A model generated the notes under the pieces. It did not search any database. It was not told where the DNA came from and saw nothing but the letters and a program-made list of their open reading frames with translations. Shown here one piece after another: positions 45,001-52,809 of a DNA stretch of 52,809 nt. The stretch lies in NCBI GenBank assembly GCA_030525685.1, contig JAUNEG010000007.1, positions 31,648 to 84,456 of the forward strand, written 5' to 3'. Positions within the stretch are counted from its first letter, which is position 1. The number at the start of each line of letters is the position of its first letter. Both the position numbers and the translations under genes were made by a program. Source of the DNA: Atopobiaceae bacterium (GTDB lineage: Bacteria; Actinomycetota; Coriobacteriia; Coriobacteriales; Atopobiaceae).

Positions 45001-47397
45001 AGCACTCAAGATGCTGGTCTTGATCCGCACCAGATGTTCCCCACCGTGCCAGATACCTGGTATGGCAAAGACGATAGTCCAGTTAAGTTTTACTTGGTAT
45101 ACGGGGATAAAAAGGTAGAGACTCTCACAGTGCACGGTCACGATCAAGATGGTAACGAGATTGAAGCTGGTACGTACACAATTGATTCTGTGACTGGCAT
45201 TGTGACGTTCAAGCCAAATCCAGAGTTCTGGGGAACAGCTCCGAAAGCAACCATCGTCACAGAGGGTTTGACAAACGAGTTGCGCGCAGAATATACGCCG
45301 TTCTATTACCCAGCACGTGTGGAACTGCCGAGCGACCGCCAAGTGCAAGACGTTATCGGCGCACCGACGTCTTCCGCATTTGATGTGAGCGAGTGGGAGA
45401 CGGCAAACTTCACGGTAGATAAAGAAACAGTGAAGCTCCTGCCAAGCCAAAAGACGATTCTGCAAGATGGGAAAGAAGTTCCTGTGCCGGGCACAGTATC
45501 TCAAGATGGTAAGACTCTCACAGTGCCTGGTGAAGGTACATGGACAGTTGAGTTGAAAGGCGCTACTCCTGCTGAGGGTGAAGCAGACACCCGCGAGGTG
45601 GTTTTCACGTTCACTCCTGAGAAAGGATTCACTGGTCAACCTACTGAGTTGAACTACTTGGCAAAGAACACCAATGGTGTGGAAGCTAGCATTCCTGGGC
45701 AAGTGGTATTTGTGTATCCGAGCCTCGGCTCCGAGAATGCTTTAACCACATCAACGCAAGGTTTGCAGCAAAAGTCGACCGACAAAGATGCAGGCGATCA
45801 AGGGTTGAATCCCGAAGAGATGTTCCCCAACATTTCTAAGGTGCCAGATGAGTGGAATCTTGGCTTCGAGCTTGAGGGCGCTACAGACGGCACACTGACA
45901 GTGGACGGCGAGGGTACCTACACTATTGATACCGCCACAGGTAAAGTGACGTTTACTCCAGAACCCGATTTTGTGGGAACTGCACAGCCAGTAACAATTT
46001 GGGCAACATTCGACGGCAAACGCAGTGATGTGAGCGCTACATATACGCCGATTGTACAAACATTTGGAACACCAAGCTATAAGCAAATCGTTGTTGAAAC
46101 GGGCGCTACGCAAAAGTCTGCGATTACTCCACCGAAAGATGCTCCTGCAGGAGATGTGACCTATAAGATTGCAGATGATTTCACCGCACCAGACGGATGG
46201 CAGGTGAGTATTGATGCTGCAACTGGTGAAGTGACTGCAGTAGCACCAAACGATGCAGAAAAGATGGTCGCATTTGAAGTGCCGGTAGTTGCTACCTATC
46301 AAGGTGGTGCTCAGCGTACCACCAGTGCTCCTTTCAGCCCGCTTTCGGACAAGCAATTCATCGACTATAACGTTGAAATTGAATACGATGACACCTTGCC
46401 GCCCGGCTCCATCGTCACCGATGAAGACGGTGAAATTGGTGAAAAGGTGAAAGTAAACGGTCAATGGCAGGTTACTAAAGAACCAAAGCCGCAAAAGATT
46501 CGTGTCTCTTCACAAATCAACCCAGGAGATGCTGAATATACGTGGACGAAGCCGATCCCTTATGAGGCTGAATACCGCTACAATCCGGACCTGAAGCCTG
46601 GCGAGGTGAAAGAAGTCCAGAAAGGTCAGCCTGGTGAGGAGACCTACAAGGTAACAATTAACGTCGATGAGCATGGCGAGATTTCACTTTCCGATCCGGA
46701 AAGCAAGGTCACACGCGAAGCTGTGAAGCAGATTTTTGAAGTTGGTCCGGATGTTGAATCCACCAAAGAATCTGTAAAGCAGATTGATATTCCGTTCTCT
46801 ACGAAAGTTATCTTTGATCCAACGCTGCGCCCAGGTGAGGTAGTAGTCGATCAAGAAGGTGTAGATGGTCTGCGTGAAGTTTCCACCAGCGTCACCTATA
46901 AAGACGGTGTTCTCAGCGATCCGGAGATTACCGACAAGGTGCTGAAGGAAGCAGTCGAGCGCATTGTTCGCGTGGGTGGCGAGCGCCCGCTCGCGGACGA
47001 AGTAAAAGTCGAGGCTTTTACCACCACCTACATTTATGACGACAAACTTGCTCCCGGTGAAACTCGTATCGATGAGCAGGGTCAAGACACTGTGAAACAG
47101 TTCGTTGGCAATAAAGACGGTGGCGGTGAATGGGTAACTATCGTCGAAGGTAAGGATCAGGTGGTGCGCGTTGGCACGAAGGAAAAGCCATGCGAATGCT
47201 CCCCATGCTCAGGCAAGCCTGGTGAACCTGGGAGCCACAACCTAAATGGTGGCTCGCCTGACAACGGCTCTGATGGGAACTCGGTTTCCCGTCTGCCTAA
47301 AACCGGCGACACAGGATTTGGTCCTTCGGCTCTCTTGGGGCTATCCCTTGCGGGGCTTGGAGTATTGCTCGTGGGAATCGTGCGCAAAAAGGCGTAG
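42043..47397 (+). CDS. Large LPXTG-anchored surface adhesin with CshA-like and G5-like repeats
   Basis: A 1784-residue cell-wall protein. A signal peptide ([20 protein letters not shown]) precedes a non-repetitive N-terminal region (to about residue 420). Then come nine motifs of CshA fibril type that alternate GTW and GTY forms (for example [34 protein letters not shown]), punctuated by four DxxDxG-EMFP-like segments. Four G5-like modules follow (for example [20 protein letters not shown]). The C-terminus has a Cys pair motif (CECSPC), the sorting signal LPKTG at residue 1751, a hydrophobic helix and RKKA. It would extend from the wall and bind host or bacterial partners. Codon use is much more AT-rich than the chromosome. 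No sortase is adjacent. AGGTAGG precedes the ATG. Confidence 0.88.
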   Translation: MKRRIRRALAFALSLVLMGGGAVSIGAAALAYAATIDGTAQSWATAADGNTAEGLKDDTVAIVEGVSDGTIQNKYEPRANTAVAVQEWDGSNVDGVDPNPFKFEIAALVAQTFGDGDPAAPVSAWKPGHVFSSKEIPGLFDGIKFRYELDGGQPVYYFVGFDYTEMSPLAADESDPNVTMGELGKWSLPTTLQRQDDELRPGFDFELTSSFTPKADYIGSIPPLPLNVSGGGETKVVSLSTKAAKVAYPTTYRSDGYLGSAQQNKTKGTALIRLQKAAGSPVTLNYKWGITNPNGRDDEKAVTELKKDHGTYKVNQNTGQVTFTPDSDFPEADYGKELEGVRIVNTAPMSQDISDKEMGFTPEIEAYRLPKGDARRTWVEAFYKPKVRALYPEVPNLEAFGKMGTSITQIPNLAQDSGDPAIKLETLTFVDSEDAGYPADGPVTTKKVSGEGTWNIDPKTGAISFTPEKGFAGHPTPVFYKAKNEDGLATTDDGDDADSKYGTGKVTYTYSDASGLYANTTGPQGAPQSSFDQEDPDDGFIDAKAMFRNIPDEWYDDFTYKLRGADDEGKVVVAGQGTYTIDEKTGEVTFTPEASFYGTAQSVFIEIASGYTNKNGQTGSPSAVYTPTVTKSPVVVRPEFASGAIGETLSLTPDYSQPDGLEPLDLSSVTFLNEDGSLPQQPIKSLKVTGQGTWTIDDAGKFTFTPELGFAGDPKPQPYTAKNTAGTYASAAEVGVVYGGLITVPSTTVGPQNTTQHSDDDDASDHGATRDEMFPDLDSQWFKNEGGPLEVKLLNADGDPVDTVEVQDQGTYTINAETGQVTFKPVADFYGKAEPVTLSVTGLKDENGKELKVTTTYTPFVTKDGTVLPNAFEQSDAVGKPWSVTPGYQKDGYNIDPTSVTFPDGTRTKKVDGEGTWEINPQTGEFTFTPEPGFNESPTPVSYDGKSKETGLKATGGHVTIAYPQPFTVPATTSAEQGLTQISTDKSTQDAGLDPHQMFPTVPDTWYGKDDSPVKFYLVYGDKKVETLTVHGHDQDGNEIEAGTYTIDSVTGIVTFKPNPEFWGTAPKATIVTEGLTNELRAEYTPFYYPARVELPSDRQVQDVIGAPTSSAFDVSEWETANFTVDKETVKLLPSQKTILQDGKEVPVPGTVSQDGKTLTVPGEGTWTVELKGATPAEGEADTREVVFTFTPEKGFTGQPTELNYLAKNTNGVEASIPGQVVFVYPSLGSENALTTSTQGLQQKSTDKDAGDQGLNPEEMFPNISKVPDEWNLGFELEGATDGTLTVDGEGTYTIDTATGKVTFTPEPDFVGTAQPVTIWATFDGKRSDVSATYTPIVQTFGTPSYKQIVVETGATQKSAITPPKDAPAGDVTYKIADDFTAPDGWQVSIDAATGEVTAVAPNDAEKMVAFEVPVVATYQGGAQRTTSAPFSPLSDKQFIDYNVEIEYDDTLPPGSIVTDEDGEIGEKVKVNGQWQVTKEPKPQKIRVSSQINPGDAEYTWTKPIPYEAEYRYNPDLKPGEVKEVQKGQPGEETYKVTINVDEHGEISLSDPESKVTREAVKQIFEVGPDVESTKESVKQIDIPFSTKVIFDPTLRPGEVVVDQEGVDGLREVSTSVTYKDGVLSDPEITDKVLKEAVERIVRVGGERPLADEVKVEAFTTTYIYDDKLAPGETRIDEQGQDTVKQFVGNKDGGGEWVTIVEGKDQVVRVGTKEKPCECSPCSGKPGEPGSHNLNGGSPDNGSDGNSVSRLPKTGDTGFGPSALLGLSLAGLGVLLVGIVRKKA

Positions 47398-47471
47398 ATT
47401 GCCAGCCTTTATTGGCTCATTCTCATCGCACTGAATAGGAGAAGGTGCGATAGGGTGGCATGGTAAGTAAG

Positions 47472-47517
47472 AATGGCGGATTTCCAATGATTTGTTTGGA
47501 AATCCGCCATTTTGTAT
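47472..47517 (+). terminator. Terminator of the adhesin gene
   Basis: A perfect 14-bp stem, AATGGCGGATTTCC (47472-47485) with GGAAATCCGCCATT (47498-47511), 12-nt loop, followed by TTGTATC. Its loop and right arm are part of the 45-bp direct repeat. Confidence 0.85.
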
Positions 47518-47523
47518 CTATGT
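47479..47523. repeat. Left copy of a 45-bp perfect direct repeat
   Basis: Bases 47479-47523 are identical to 52039-52083. This copy lies inside the complete adhesin terminator, from GATTTCC through to TCTATGT. Confidence 0.92.
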
Positions 47524-47876
47524 CCACTCGAAGCCGGTGATCTGCTCGAATATTGTCCCAGGCATATCCTGAAATCCCAATCAAGCTTGTATCGAATTTT
47601 CTATTACGATTGCCCACCATCAGAAAAAGTCCTCCATCACTCTCTGCTAAAAAGAAGATCAATCTTGCAAAGAGTGAACAATTTGTGCCACCACAACACA
47701 GATATTCAAGATGAAGAAGATCTTTAAAAATCGTAGTGCCGAGCGAGGATAATCGTATTGTCGCTGTACCTCCATTGTTTTATGTAGTGGCGGGGTAAAA
47801 GATTTGTGGCTGTCTTAACGAGCATGAACACCTTGTTATATTGCAGTGCTTTACATCCATTGCGATATCTGATTAC
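47524..47876. other. Intergenic AT-rich stretch in the inner segment
   Basis: About 350 bp without a convincing gene between the adhesin terminator and the persulfide operon. Short open frames exist (for example 47512-47727 on the plus strand) but have no ribosome-binding site or recognisable content. A -35/-10 pair TTACAT (47851-47856) and TACATA (47874-47879) with a 17-bp spacer marks its right end. Confidence 0.5.
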
Positions 47877-47892
47877 ATACCCATAGGGGTAT
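47877..47892. promoter_or_regulatory. CsoR/CstR-type operator
   Basis: ATACCC-ATAG-GGGTAT is a perfect 6-bp inverted repeat with a 4-bp centre, the form known for CsoR-family operators. It overlaps the proposed -10 (TACATA, 47874-47879) about 100 bp before the CoA-disulfide reductase start, so a bound repressor would block transcription. Confidence 0.75.
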
Positions 47893-47992
47893 TATATATG
47901 TAAAAGAGCACTGTTTTTGCCACTGAGAATCGGCAAACATACGGTGTAAACCATATACAACCCCATGAGATATATTGAGTGAAAGGAGGAAA

Positions 47993-49666
47993 ATGAAACT
48001 CGTAGTAATCGGCGGCGTCGCCGGAGGCATGAGTGCGGCTGCACGCGCACGTAGGCTTGATGAGAGCGCAGAGATCGTTGTGCTTGAGCGCGGATCATAC
48101 GTTTCGTTTGCAAACTGCGGTTTGCCTTATTTTGTGGGTGGGGAAATCGCGGATGAAAGCTCCTTGCTTCTACAAACTCCCGAGACGCTCAAAGCCTCAC
48201 TAAACCTGGACGTGCGCATCAATCATGAAGTGACGGCGTGCGATTTTGATGCAAAAAAACTTACTGTATCCACTCCGAATGGAATTTCAACAATCAGCTA
48301 CGATAAACTGGTAATTTCTCCGGGAGGTAAAGCGATCAACGTTTTGCCGGAAGGCTCAAGTTCTGAGCATGTGCATATGTTGCGCACCGTGGACGATGCC
48401 CGGGCGCTTCGCAATTATGCTCTTAAAGGCGGCGCAGCCGTAGTGATTGGGGCCGGCTTTATCGGTCTTGAAGCTGTGGAAGCCTTTATGCACCGAGGTT
48501 TTGAGACTCATCTTGTGGAACTGGCAGATCACGTGCTTCCTCCGTTGGAGCGTGAACTCGCTACGACGGTACAACTGCATCTTGAAAGTGCCGGAATGCA
48601 GATTCACACTCAAACAAAGGCAACAGAGCTGCATGATGAGGGTGGAAAAGCGCATGTGCGCCTGAGTTCCGGCGAGACGATTGCGGCAGACGTGGTTGTG
48701 ATGGCTGTTGGGGTAAGGCCGGATACTGAGGTATTTACTCGGGCAGGGCTGAAACACGATCGAGGAGCACTGCTTACAGATGAGCATGGACGCACAAATA
48801 AGCCGGACGTATATGCTGTGGGTGATGCCGTCATCTCTGTATCTGCTGCAACAGGAGCAGCCGGAGTAGTGGCTTTAGCAGGACCTGCCAACCGCGCAGG
48901 TCGTTTAGTAGCAGACCATATTTTCTGCCCTCAGACGGCTCGCACACTACCTTCTGTGATGGGCACGGCAATCGTGCGCGCAGGCGACCTTACCGCAGCA
49001 ATGACGGGAGCCAACCGAGCACAGCTTGAGCGTGCAAATATCGAATACACCACGATACACGTGCATCCCACTCAACATGCGGGATACTTCCCGGGCGCAA
49101 GCATGATAGATCTGATTGTTCATTTTTGCCCGAATACCGGCAAAATTCTTGGAGCTCAGGCGCTGGGTACAGAGGGTGTGGATAAACGCATTGACGTGAT
49201 TTCTACAGCGATGCGCAGCGGCCTGAGTGTGAGCGATCTGATCGACCTTGACCTCAGCTATTCACCACCGTACGGTTCTGCAAAAGATGCTGTCAATATG
49301 GCAGGCATGGTCGGTGAGAATGTACTCACGGGTAAATTGAAACTCATCTACGTTGAGGATATTGTGAACCTGCCCGCTGATTCAGTAGTGCTTGATGTGC
49401 GCACGCGCACTGAATTTGAATCAGGCCACCTACCCGGCGCAATCAACATTCCGCATACCGAGCTGCGCGGCAGACTCAAAGAATTACAGGAGAAAGCGCA
49501 GGGACGTAAACTCGCCGTGATGTGTGCAGCGGGCGTGCGCTCCTGGATCGCATATTGCGTGGTAAAAGCAGCGGGATATGATGCTCAGATGCTCTCAGGC
49601 GGAATGCGTACTCTCGTACAATGGCTTGGTGCCGAAGCCGACCGCGTATTGGTGACAGGGGAGTAG
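47993..49666 (+). CDS. CoA-disulfide/persulfide reductase-rhodanese fusion
   Basis: A 557-residue flavoprotein. Domain order: FAD-binding start MKLVVIGGVAGGMSAAARAR, active-site SFANCGLPYF with Cys42, NAD(P)H-binding AVVIGAGFIGLEAVEAF, PDVYAVGDA for FAD, the dimerisation domain, then a C-terminal rhodanese domain (about residues 460-557) with VLDVRTRTEFESGHLPGA and active Cys511 in CAAGVRS. Such CoADR-RHD proteins reduce CoA persulfide or disulfide and move sulfane sulfur. AAAGGAGG precedes the ATG at 47993; a start 6 codons earlier is weaker. It is followed after 2 bp by a CsoR-like repressor gene and preceded by a matching operator. Confidence 0.9.
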   Translation: MKLVVIGGVAGGMSAAARARRLDESAEIVVLERGSYVSFANCGLPYFVGGEIADESSLLLQTPETLKASLNLDVRINHEVTACDFDAKKLTVSTPNGISTISYDKLVISPGGKAINVLPEGSSSEHVHMLRTVDDARALRNYALKGGAAVVIGAGFIGLEAVEAFMHRGFETHLVELADHVLPPLERELATTVQLHLESAGMQIHTQTKATELHDEGGKAHVRLSSGETIAADVVVMAVGVRPDTEVFTRAGLKHDRGALLTDEHGRTNKPDVYAVGDAVISVSAATGAAGVVALAGPANRAGRLVADHIFCPQTARTLPSVMGTAIVRAGDLTAAMTGANRAQLERANIEYTTIHVHPTQHAGYFPGASMIDLIVHFCPNTGKILGAQALGTEGVDKRIDVISTAMRSGLSVSDLIDLDLSYSPPYGSAKDAVNMAGMVGENVLTGKLKLIYVEDIVNLPADSVVLDVRTRTEFESGHLPGAINIPHTELRGRLKELQEKAQGRKLAVMCAAGVRSWIAYCVVKAAGYDAQMLSGGMRTLVQWLGAEADRVLVTGE

Positions 49667-49668
49667 CT

Positions 49669-49995
49669 ATGATCGCTACAGAAAATCACTCGGCGTCCCA
49701 ACAACGCAAAATTTGTAATCGCCTTAAACGCGCACAAGGCCAGCTTGCAGCAGTTATTGCAGGCTTAGAAAACGGCAGAGGCTGCGAAGATACCTTGATG
49801 CAGCTCGCCGCCGTCACTAAAGCGCTTGAACGAGCCGAGTATCTTATATTGAGCTGCGCCGTGCAACAGGCAGCTCGGGCGGAAGCGTCCGGAGAACATG
49901 AAATTCATATGGCAAAAAAGAGCGGCGCTCCACAATTTCTCGGTAGCGAAACTCTCAGCTTTGAACAGCTTGAAAAGCTTTTTATGATGCTTTAA
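49669..49995 (+). CDS. CsoR/CstR-family (DUF156) repressor
   Basis: A 108-residue all-helical repressor of the metal/persulfide-sensing CsoR family: NRLKRAQGQLAAVIAGLENG followed by Cys39 (GCEDTLMQLAAV) and Cys63 (LILSCAVQQ). The His of copper-sensing CsoR (His-x3-Cys) is not seen near Cys63, so a dithiol persulfide sensor like CstR fits better than a copper sensor. A third Cys, Cys16, lies in the first helix. It is in an operon with the CoADR-rhodanese gene (2-bp gap, GGGGAG before ATG) and very likely binds the upstream ATACCC...GGGTAT site. The C-terminal tail after residue 75 is longer than usual. Confidence 0.85.
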   Translation: MIATENHSASQQRKICNRLKRAQGQLAAVIAGLENGRGCEDTLMQLAAVTKALERAEYLILSCAVQQAARAEASGEHEIHMAKKSGAPQFLGSETLSFEQLEKLFMML

Positions 49996-50029
49996 GAGCA
50001 GGTATAATCAAAAAACGAAAGGAAAGACT

Positions 50030-50224
50030 ATGTGCTATGCAGTTAAGTGTAAGGTGTGCGGAAAGACAACATGGGCCGGTTGCGGCCAGCATATCGAGGC
50101 GGTAAAAGCCAGTGTGCCCAAAGATCAGTGGTGCGACGGCAAACATACTCAGGAAGAAATTAACGCGGCTCGCGCCAAAGGCGGATTCTTTGCCAACCTC
50201 TTTGGCGGTGGATCTCGCGGGTAA
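50030..50224 (+). CDS. Small conserved Cys-rich protein
   Basis: A 64-residue protein, MCYAVKCKVCGKTTWAGCGQ followed by a His, with a further C-D-G-K-H element, ending in a Gly-rich tail (FFANLFGGGSRG). The pattern C-x2-C...C-x2-H...C-x3-H suggests a zinc or iron-sulfur site. Similar short proteins with GKTTWAGCG-like cores are common in actinobacteria and fungi but have no known function. GGAAAG lies before the ATG and a TATAAT -10 at 50003-50008, so it may have its own promoter as well as read-through from the persulfide operon. Confidence 0.75.
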   Translation: MCYAVKCKVCGKTTWAGCGQHIEAVKASVPKDQWCDGKHTQEEINAARAKGGFFANLFGGGSRG

Positions 50225-50231
50225 TATGACA

Positions 50232-50271
50232 CAAGCCTCATAGTGAGCGGTTTATCCGCTCACTTGGCTTG
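50232..50271 (+). terminator. Terminator after the Cys-rich gene
   Basis: AGTGAGCGG (50242-50250) pairs with CCGCTCACT (50256-50264) around TTTAT, extended by CAAGCC/GGCTTG (50232-50237, 50266-50271). T-rich sequence follows at a distance. It lies between convergent genes and may act for both. Confidence 0.7.
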
Positions 50272-50316
50272 AGAGCCTATCTGTTTTAGCTGCCCTTTTT
50301 TATCGTTTATATACGT

Positions 50317-50946
50317 CTATTTAAACTCATCAAGATTGTTTGGATGGTACTTTGTTTGATACCCGTGGTTTTCTTCCGGCCGCAGGTCGTTAGGATACAT
50401 CGTATCGCTGTACACATCTTCTTGCAGCTGCTTAATGAGGCGGTATATGCGGGCGTAGTCTTTAATACTGTTTATATTTAAGGCGGATGACTGCGTTGTT
50501 TTTGAGCCTGAGTTCACATTGAGCTGATCTGAGCTGATAAGGATGTCTCCCACGCCAAAAAACTGATCAAAAATACCCCTATGAACATTGACGTAAGAGA
50601 GGTCGGCAAAGGGTTTGGTATTAAGATTGACGGTAAACACACCGCTTGAAACGTAAAGTGCACGATCTGTCACGATGTAATAGGCGTTTTTATATTTTCT
50701 AAAGGAGAAAATGACCCCGCCTAAATACATCCAGACAGGAAACATATGGAATAAGAGAAAAACCCAAAAAAGCGGAAAGGCACCGAAGCCAAATTTCAAA
50801 AATATAGAATCAAAAAGCGCCCATACAATTGCAAACGGTAACATGGGATTGATAATTGCCTCGAACAAAAAGCACTTCTTATCGGGTTTTCCTTCATAAA
50901 AAATCTGCTCATCCGAGCTGATCATATTTTTTAATTCTTCAACCAT
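50317..50946 (-). CDS. PH-domain (YdbT/bPH2-like) membrane protein
   Basis: A 209-residue protein with two membrane segments in its first half (LPFAIVWALFDSIFLKFGFG and FPLFWVFLLFHMFPVWMYLG), then a bacterial PH-like domain: YYIVTDRALYVSSG, with IFDQFFGVGDILISSD, the usual bPH2 signature. The C-terminal tail is hydrophilic. Function is unknown; relatives occur in stress- or envelope-linked loci. GGAG 5 bp before the ATG at 50946 favours that start over 50964. Base composition (about 42% G+C) is lower than that of the adhesin, marking it as foreign. Confidence 0.78.
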   Translation of the reverse strand: MVEELKNMISSDEQIFYEGKPDKKCFLFEAIINPMLPFAIVWALFDSIFLKFGFGAFPLFWVFLLFHMFPVWMYLGGVIFSFRKYKNAYYIVTDRALYVSSGVFTVNLNTKPFADLSYVNVHRGIFDQFFGVGDILISSDQLNVNSGSKTTQSSALNINSIKDYARIYRLIKQLQEDVYSDTMYPNDLRPEENHGYQTKYHPNNLDEFK

Positions 50947-51063
50947 AACGTCTCCATGATCCACATGTTCCGCTCTTGATTGAGCAATGCACGCACACGT
51001 ATGTATCTTCTCTATTATAGATACAGTTATTGTGCTGCTGGCAATTATCTATTGCGTTCAACA

Positions 51064-51222
51064 ATGATCGAGAAGAAAATATTCGGGCGGCATTTCAACC
51101 ATCTGATATCTAAAAAGAAATATCTCTCAAAAGAAACATTGACTCTCAATCAGATACCTCATACTAAGGCACACCACGACAAGATCTCTCATCTTCTTAA
51201 AACCATCGGTGAGAGCAGCTAA
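51064..51222 (+). CDS. Doubtful small ORF
   Basis: A 52-residue frame (MIEKKIFGRHFNHLISKKKY...) rich in Lys and His, with no known family. The frame extends to a TTG at 50980. There is no clear ribosome-binding site. It fills most of the ~300-bp gap between the PH-domain gene and the membrane-protein gene; nothing else was seen there except probable divergent promoters (for example TATAGA near 51016). Confidence 0.2.
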   Translation: MIEKKIFGRHFNHLISKKKYLSKETLTLNQIPHTKAHHDKISHLLKTIGESS

Positions 51223-51249
51223 CTCAAACAGATGCGGTAGGAGAAAAAT

Positions 51250-51912
51250 ATGACAAATAACAGCAGCGCGCCACAACTCCCCACCTTTGGAATATCTCTT
51301 CTCCTTGGCTTTCTCGTAGGAACCCTTTCCATCCTGGGAGATATTGTTTCATACGATATGGGACTGGTTTTTGCCCTCTTAAATGTTTTTTCTACCGGTG
51401 GCGGATGGATTCTTCTTTCTATAATTGTCGGCTGGATATCTTACGACCTGCGACGTGCTCTAATCAATGGCATCAGTTCTATCACCCTGGCCATGCTGGT
51501 CTATTACGGCGCAATAATATTTTTTAATATACGTCTTCAAACCGATTCCGCCGATCTTATACGAGTGGCTCTCATCTGGATTGTCTTAGGTGTTATGTGC
51601 TCAGGAGTTCTCTCTCCTGCCACCTGGCTCTTCAGGCATGGCACAGCAACACAAAAAGCGCTGGTAAGCGGGTATATCGGCGGACTTCTTGCCTCTGAAC
51701 CCCTTTTTATTCTATGGACTTTTGGTTTCGGTGTGCTCAATATAGGAGAACATGGAATGTATGCGGCTGTGCATCTTGCCTCGCTCGTCCTTGCCCTGCT
51801 TATGGGCGGGCTTTCTCTGTATCAACGCAAAATTCTCCCCACAACACTTGCTATAATTGCCGGCGTTGTGTCGGGATATATGGTATGGAACATCCTTCCA
51901 TATCTGCTCTAA
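51250..51912 (+). CDS. Integral membrane protein of unknown function
   Basis: A 220-residue protein with about six hydrophobic segments (FGISLLLGFLVGTLSILGDI, WILLSIIVGWISY, ITLAMLVYYGAIIFF, VALIWIVLGVMCSGVL, LASLVLALLMGGLSL, TLAIIAGVVSGYMVW). It resembles small DUF6518-type membrane proteins, with low certainty. GTAGGAGAAAAAT supplies a ribosome-binding site. It is the last gene of the inner segment, 127 bp before the right 45-bp repeat. Confidence 0.65.
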   Translation: MTNNSSAPQLPTFGISLLLGFLVGTLSILGDIVSYDMGLVFALLNVFSTGGGWILLSIIVGWISYDLRRALINGISSITLAMLVYYGAIIFFNIRLQTDSADLIRVALIWIVLGVMCSGVLSPATWLFRHGTATQKALVSGYIGGLLASEPLFILWTFGFGVLNIGEHGMYAAVHLASLVLALLMGGLSLYQRKILPTTLAIIAGVVSGYMVWNILPYLL

Positions 51913-52038
51913 AGATACGCACCCATCCACCTTATTAGCTTCTTGCAGCAACGGTGCAAAAGAGCTGAGCTTAGGCAGATTTAAGCTCCTCTATACTCAT
52001 CCGCGCAGGATATTGTCCTTTTGTAAGAATGTTGTAGA

Positions 52039-52083
52039 GATTTCCAATGATTTGTTTGGAAATCCGCCATTTTGTATCTATGT
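52039..52083. repeat. Right copy of the 45-bp perfect direct repeat
   Basis: Identical to 47479-47523. Here the left arm of the terminator stem is missing (TGTAGA instead of AATGGC precedes GATTTCC), so this copy is only the loop and right arm of the adhesin terminator. Confidence 0.92.
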
Positions 52084-52096
52084 GCGCTGTGTATTC

Positions 52097-52112
52097 TGAG
52101 GCTTATAGGACA
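52097..52112. repeat. Right boundary copy of the 16-bp island repeat
   Basis: TGAGGCTTATAGGACA, identical to 41841-41856, here without the opposite palindrome arm. Base composition jumps to more than 70% G+C within a few dozen bases to the right. Confidence 0.85.
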
Positions 52113-52128
52113 AAACGTGTGCTATCGA

Positions 52129-52158
52129 AGCGGCCGTCCGCGCAGGCGGGCGGCCGCT
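52129..52158. terminator. GC-rich hairpin just outside the island
   Basis: AGCGGCCGTCCGC (52129-52141) pairs with GCGGGCGGCCGCT (52146-52158) with one G-T wobble. There is no T-tract on either side; it may be a terminator of chromosomal sequence or a fold only. Confidence 0.4.
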
Positions 52159-52511
52159 CCTCATGTGTTTGAATCTCGCGCCCTGTCTTTACCGCTCGGA
52201 CGGAGAGCGTGCTGTCCCGACCGGCGTCCGCGCAGGTGGGCGCCCGAAGACCGAGTCGTTGAATCCCTCGGACGGGAGAGCTTGGTGAAAGGGGCGAAGC
52301 GCCCGTGCTGCGGGGCGGGCGTGCGAGGGAACGGGGGGCCACGGCGGGCGCGCAGAGACGGCGCCGCGAGCCGTGCGGGGCGTCGGGGGCCGTCTCGTAC
52401 GGCGACGGCGCCGCCAGGCCCGAGGGGCTCCCGGCATGGCCGCCCTCGAGGGCGACGCGAGCGGGCATGCCGGGCCGGGGGCGCGTGTCCGGGAGGCCCG
52501 CGGCGGGCGGC

Positions 52512-52682
52512 CGGCGCCGGCTCGCCCACGAGGGGCTCGGGGAGGCCCGCCCGTCGCTCTCGCGGTCCGTCTCGCGGGGCGCGCCCTTCACCCACCCGGA
52601 CCCGGCCCCGACCGCGGGGGGCCCGCCGCCGCGCGCCAACGACCCGATCGAGGGCGGCGTCGACGTGTATTCGCTAACGTAG
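52512..52682 (+). pseudogene. Decayed IS256/IS1249-type transposase fragment
   Basis: In this frame the translation contains LAHEGLGEARPSLSRSV, then FTHPDPAPTAGGPPPRA and NDPIEGGVD. These resemble the C-terminal part of IS1249-group (IS256 family) transposases, where a helical H-x-RL-x-A-x-x-SL run is followed by LFTYLDP and TNxRIEGGVNA. Several conserved residues are substituted and the frame ends at TAG right after the IEGGV motif, so it is a broken remnant. The GC-rich sequence upstream (52160-52510) has no convincing frame and may be the rest of the element. Assigned from memory of the family. Confidence 0.45.
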
Positions 52683-52797
52683 AAGTCGACAGAACGCTCA
52701 TCTGGTTTTCGACACTTTGCGCAGGAACATGCTGACCACCCAATGGGGCAGACCTGGTCGTGCTTCGGTTTTCGACTAAGGAGGCCCGGAAGGGAAA

Positions 52798-52809
52798 ATG
52801 ATCAGCATG
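52798..52809 (+). other. Possible start of a gene running off the window
   Basis: GGAAGGGAAA stands just before ATG ATC AGC ATG at the window edge. Only four codons are visible, so this is a hint only. Confidence 0.2.

Noticed and set aside
50980..51063. Extension of the small Lys/His-rich ORF to the TTG at 50980
   Set aside because: No ribosome-binding site and no family similarity; the shorter frame is itself doubtful.
41841..52112. Classical integrative element with integrase
   Set aside because: Boundary repeats exist, but no integrase, relaxase, replication or phage gene was seen inside.
52103..52639. 178-residue minus-strand frame at the right end
   Set aside because: Low-complexity Pro/Arg/Ala-rich translation typical of non-coding very GC-rich DNA.

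Overview
The window reads as a stretch of a high-GC (about two-thirds G+C) actinobacterial chromosome, most like the class Coriobacteriia (Olsenella/Atopobiaceae type). The signs are a CarD-family regulator, an actinobacterial-style Tad pilus locus without a secretin, glycolysis-centred metabolism and dense GC-rich coding. The genus is an inference; no rRNA is present.

Left part (1-21.5 kb), central metabolism: the 3' end of pheT, a zinc-dependent phospholipase C-like gene, then a leftward operon led by a LacI-type regulator (class II aldolase, phosphofructokinase, a TpiA-like protein, a LarA-like racemase/epimerase, glucose-6-phosphate isomerase). Several of these enzymes carry changed active-site residues, so the operon may be a specialised catabolic route rather than housekeeping glycolysis. 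To the right follow a TauABC/SsuABC-type ABC transporter, a NagB-like and a NagA-like gene, a cytoplasmic GH13 glycosidase, a repeat-rich intergenic region, pyruvate kinase, a D-lactate dehydrogenase-family protein and a P-type cation ATPase.

Middle (21.5-41.8 kb): a small MITE-like element, a GntP-family permease, RsgA, and a compact, overlapping Tad/Flp pilus cluster (CpaB-, TadZ/CpaE-, TadA-, TadB-, TadC-like proteins, two prepilin-like proteins, a lipoprotein, two TadE-like and one TadG-like protein), with DUF192 and zinc-ribbon/FHA genes at its tail. Then come tRNA-Phe, acylphosphatase, a tannase-like lipoprotein lacking the nucleophile serine, a BrnQ-like transporter, a lipoprotein cyclophilin, an internally deleted rfbB remnant, a CarD-like regulator, an ACT-domain protein and citrate synthase.

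Right part (41.84-52.11 kb): a clearly foreign, AT-richer island. It is bounded by a 16-bp direct repeat, with an inverted copy of 13 bp just inside the left end. It carries a 1784-residue LPXTG adhesin (CshA-like alternating repeats plus G5-like modules). A second segment, flanked by a 45-bp perfect direct repeat made from half of the adhesin terminator, is nested inside it. This inner segment has a CsoR/CstR-like operator and repressor with a CoA-disulfide/persulfide reductase-rhodanese fusion, a small Cys-rich protein, a PH-domain membrane protein and an integral membrane protein. No integrase or intact transposase is visible. Beyond the island the sequence is very GC-rich and contains what looks like a decayed IS256/IS1249-type transposase end.
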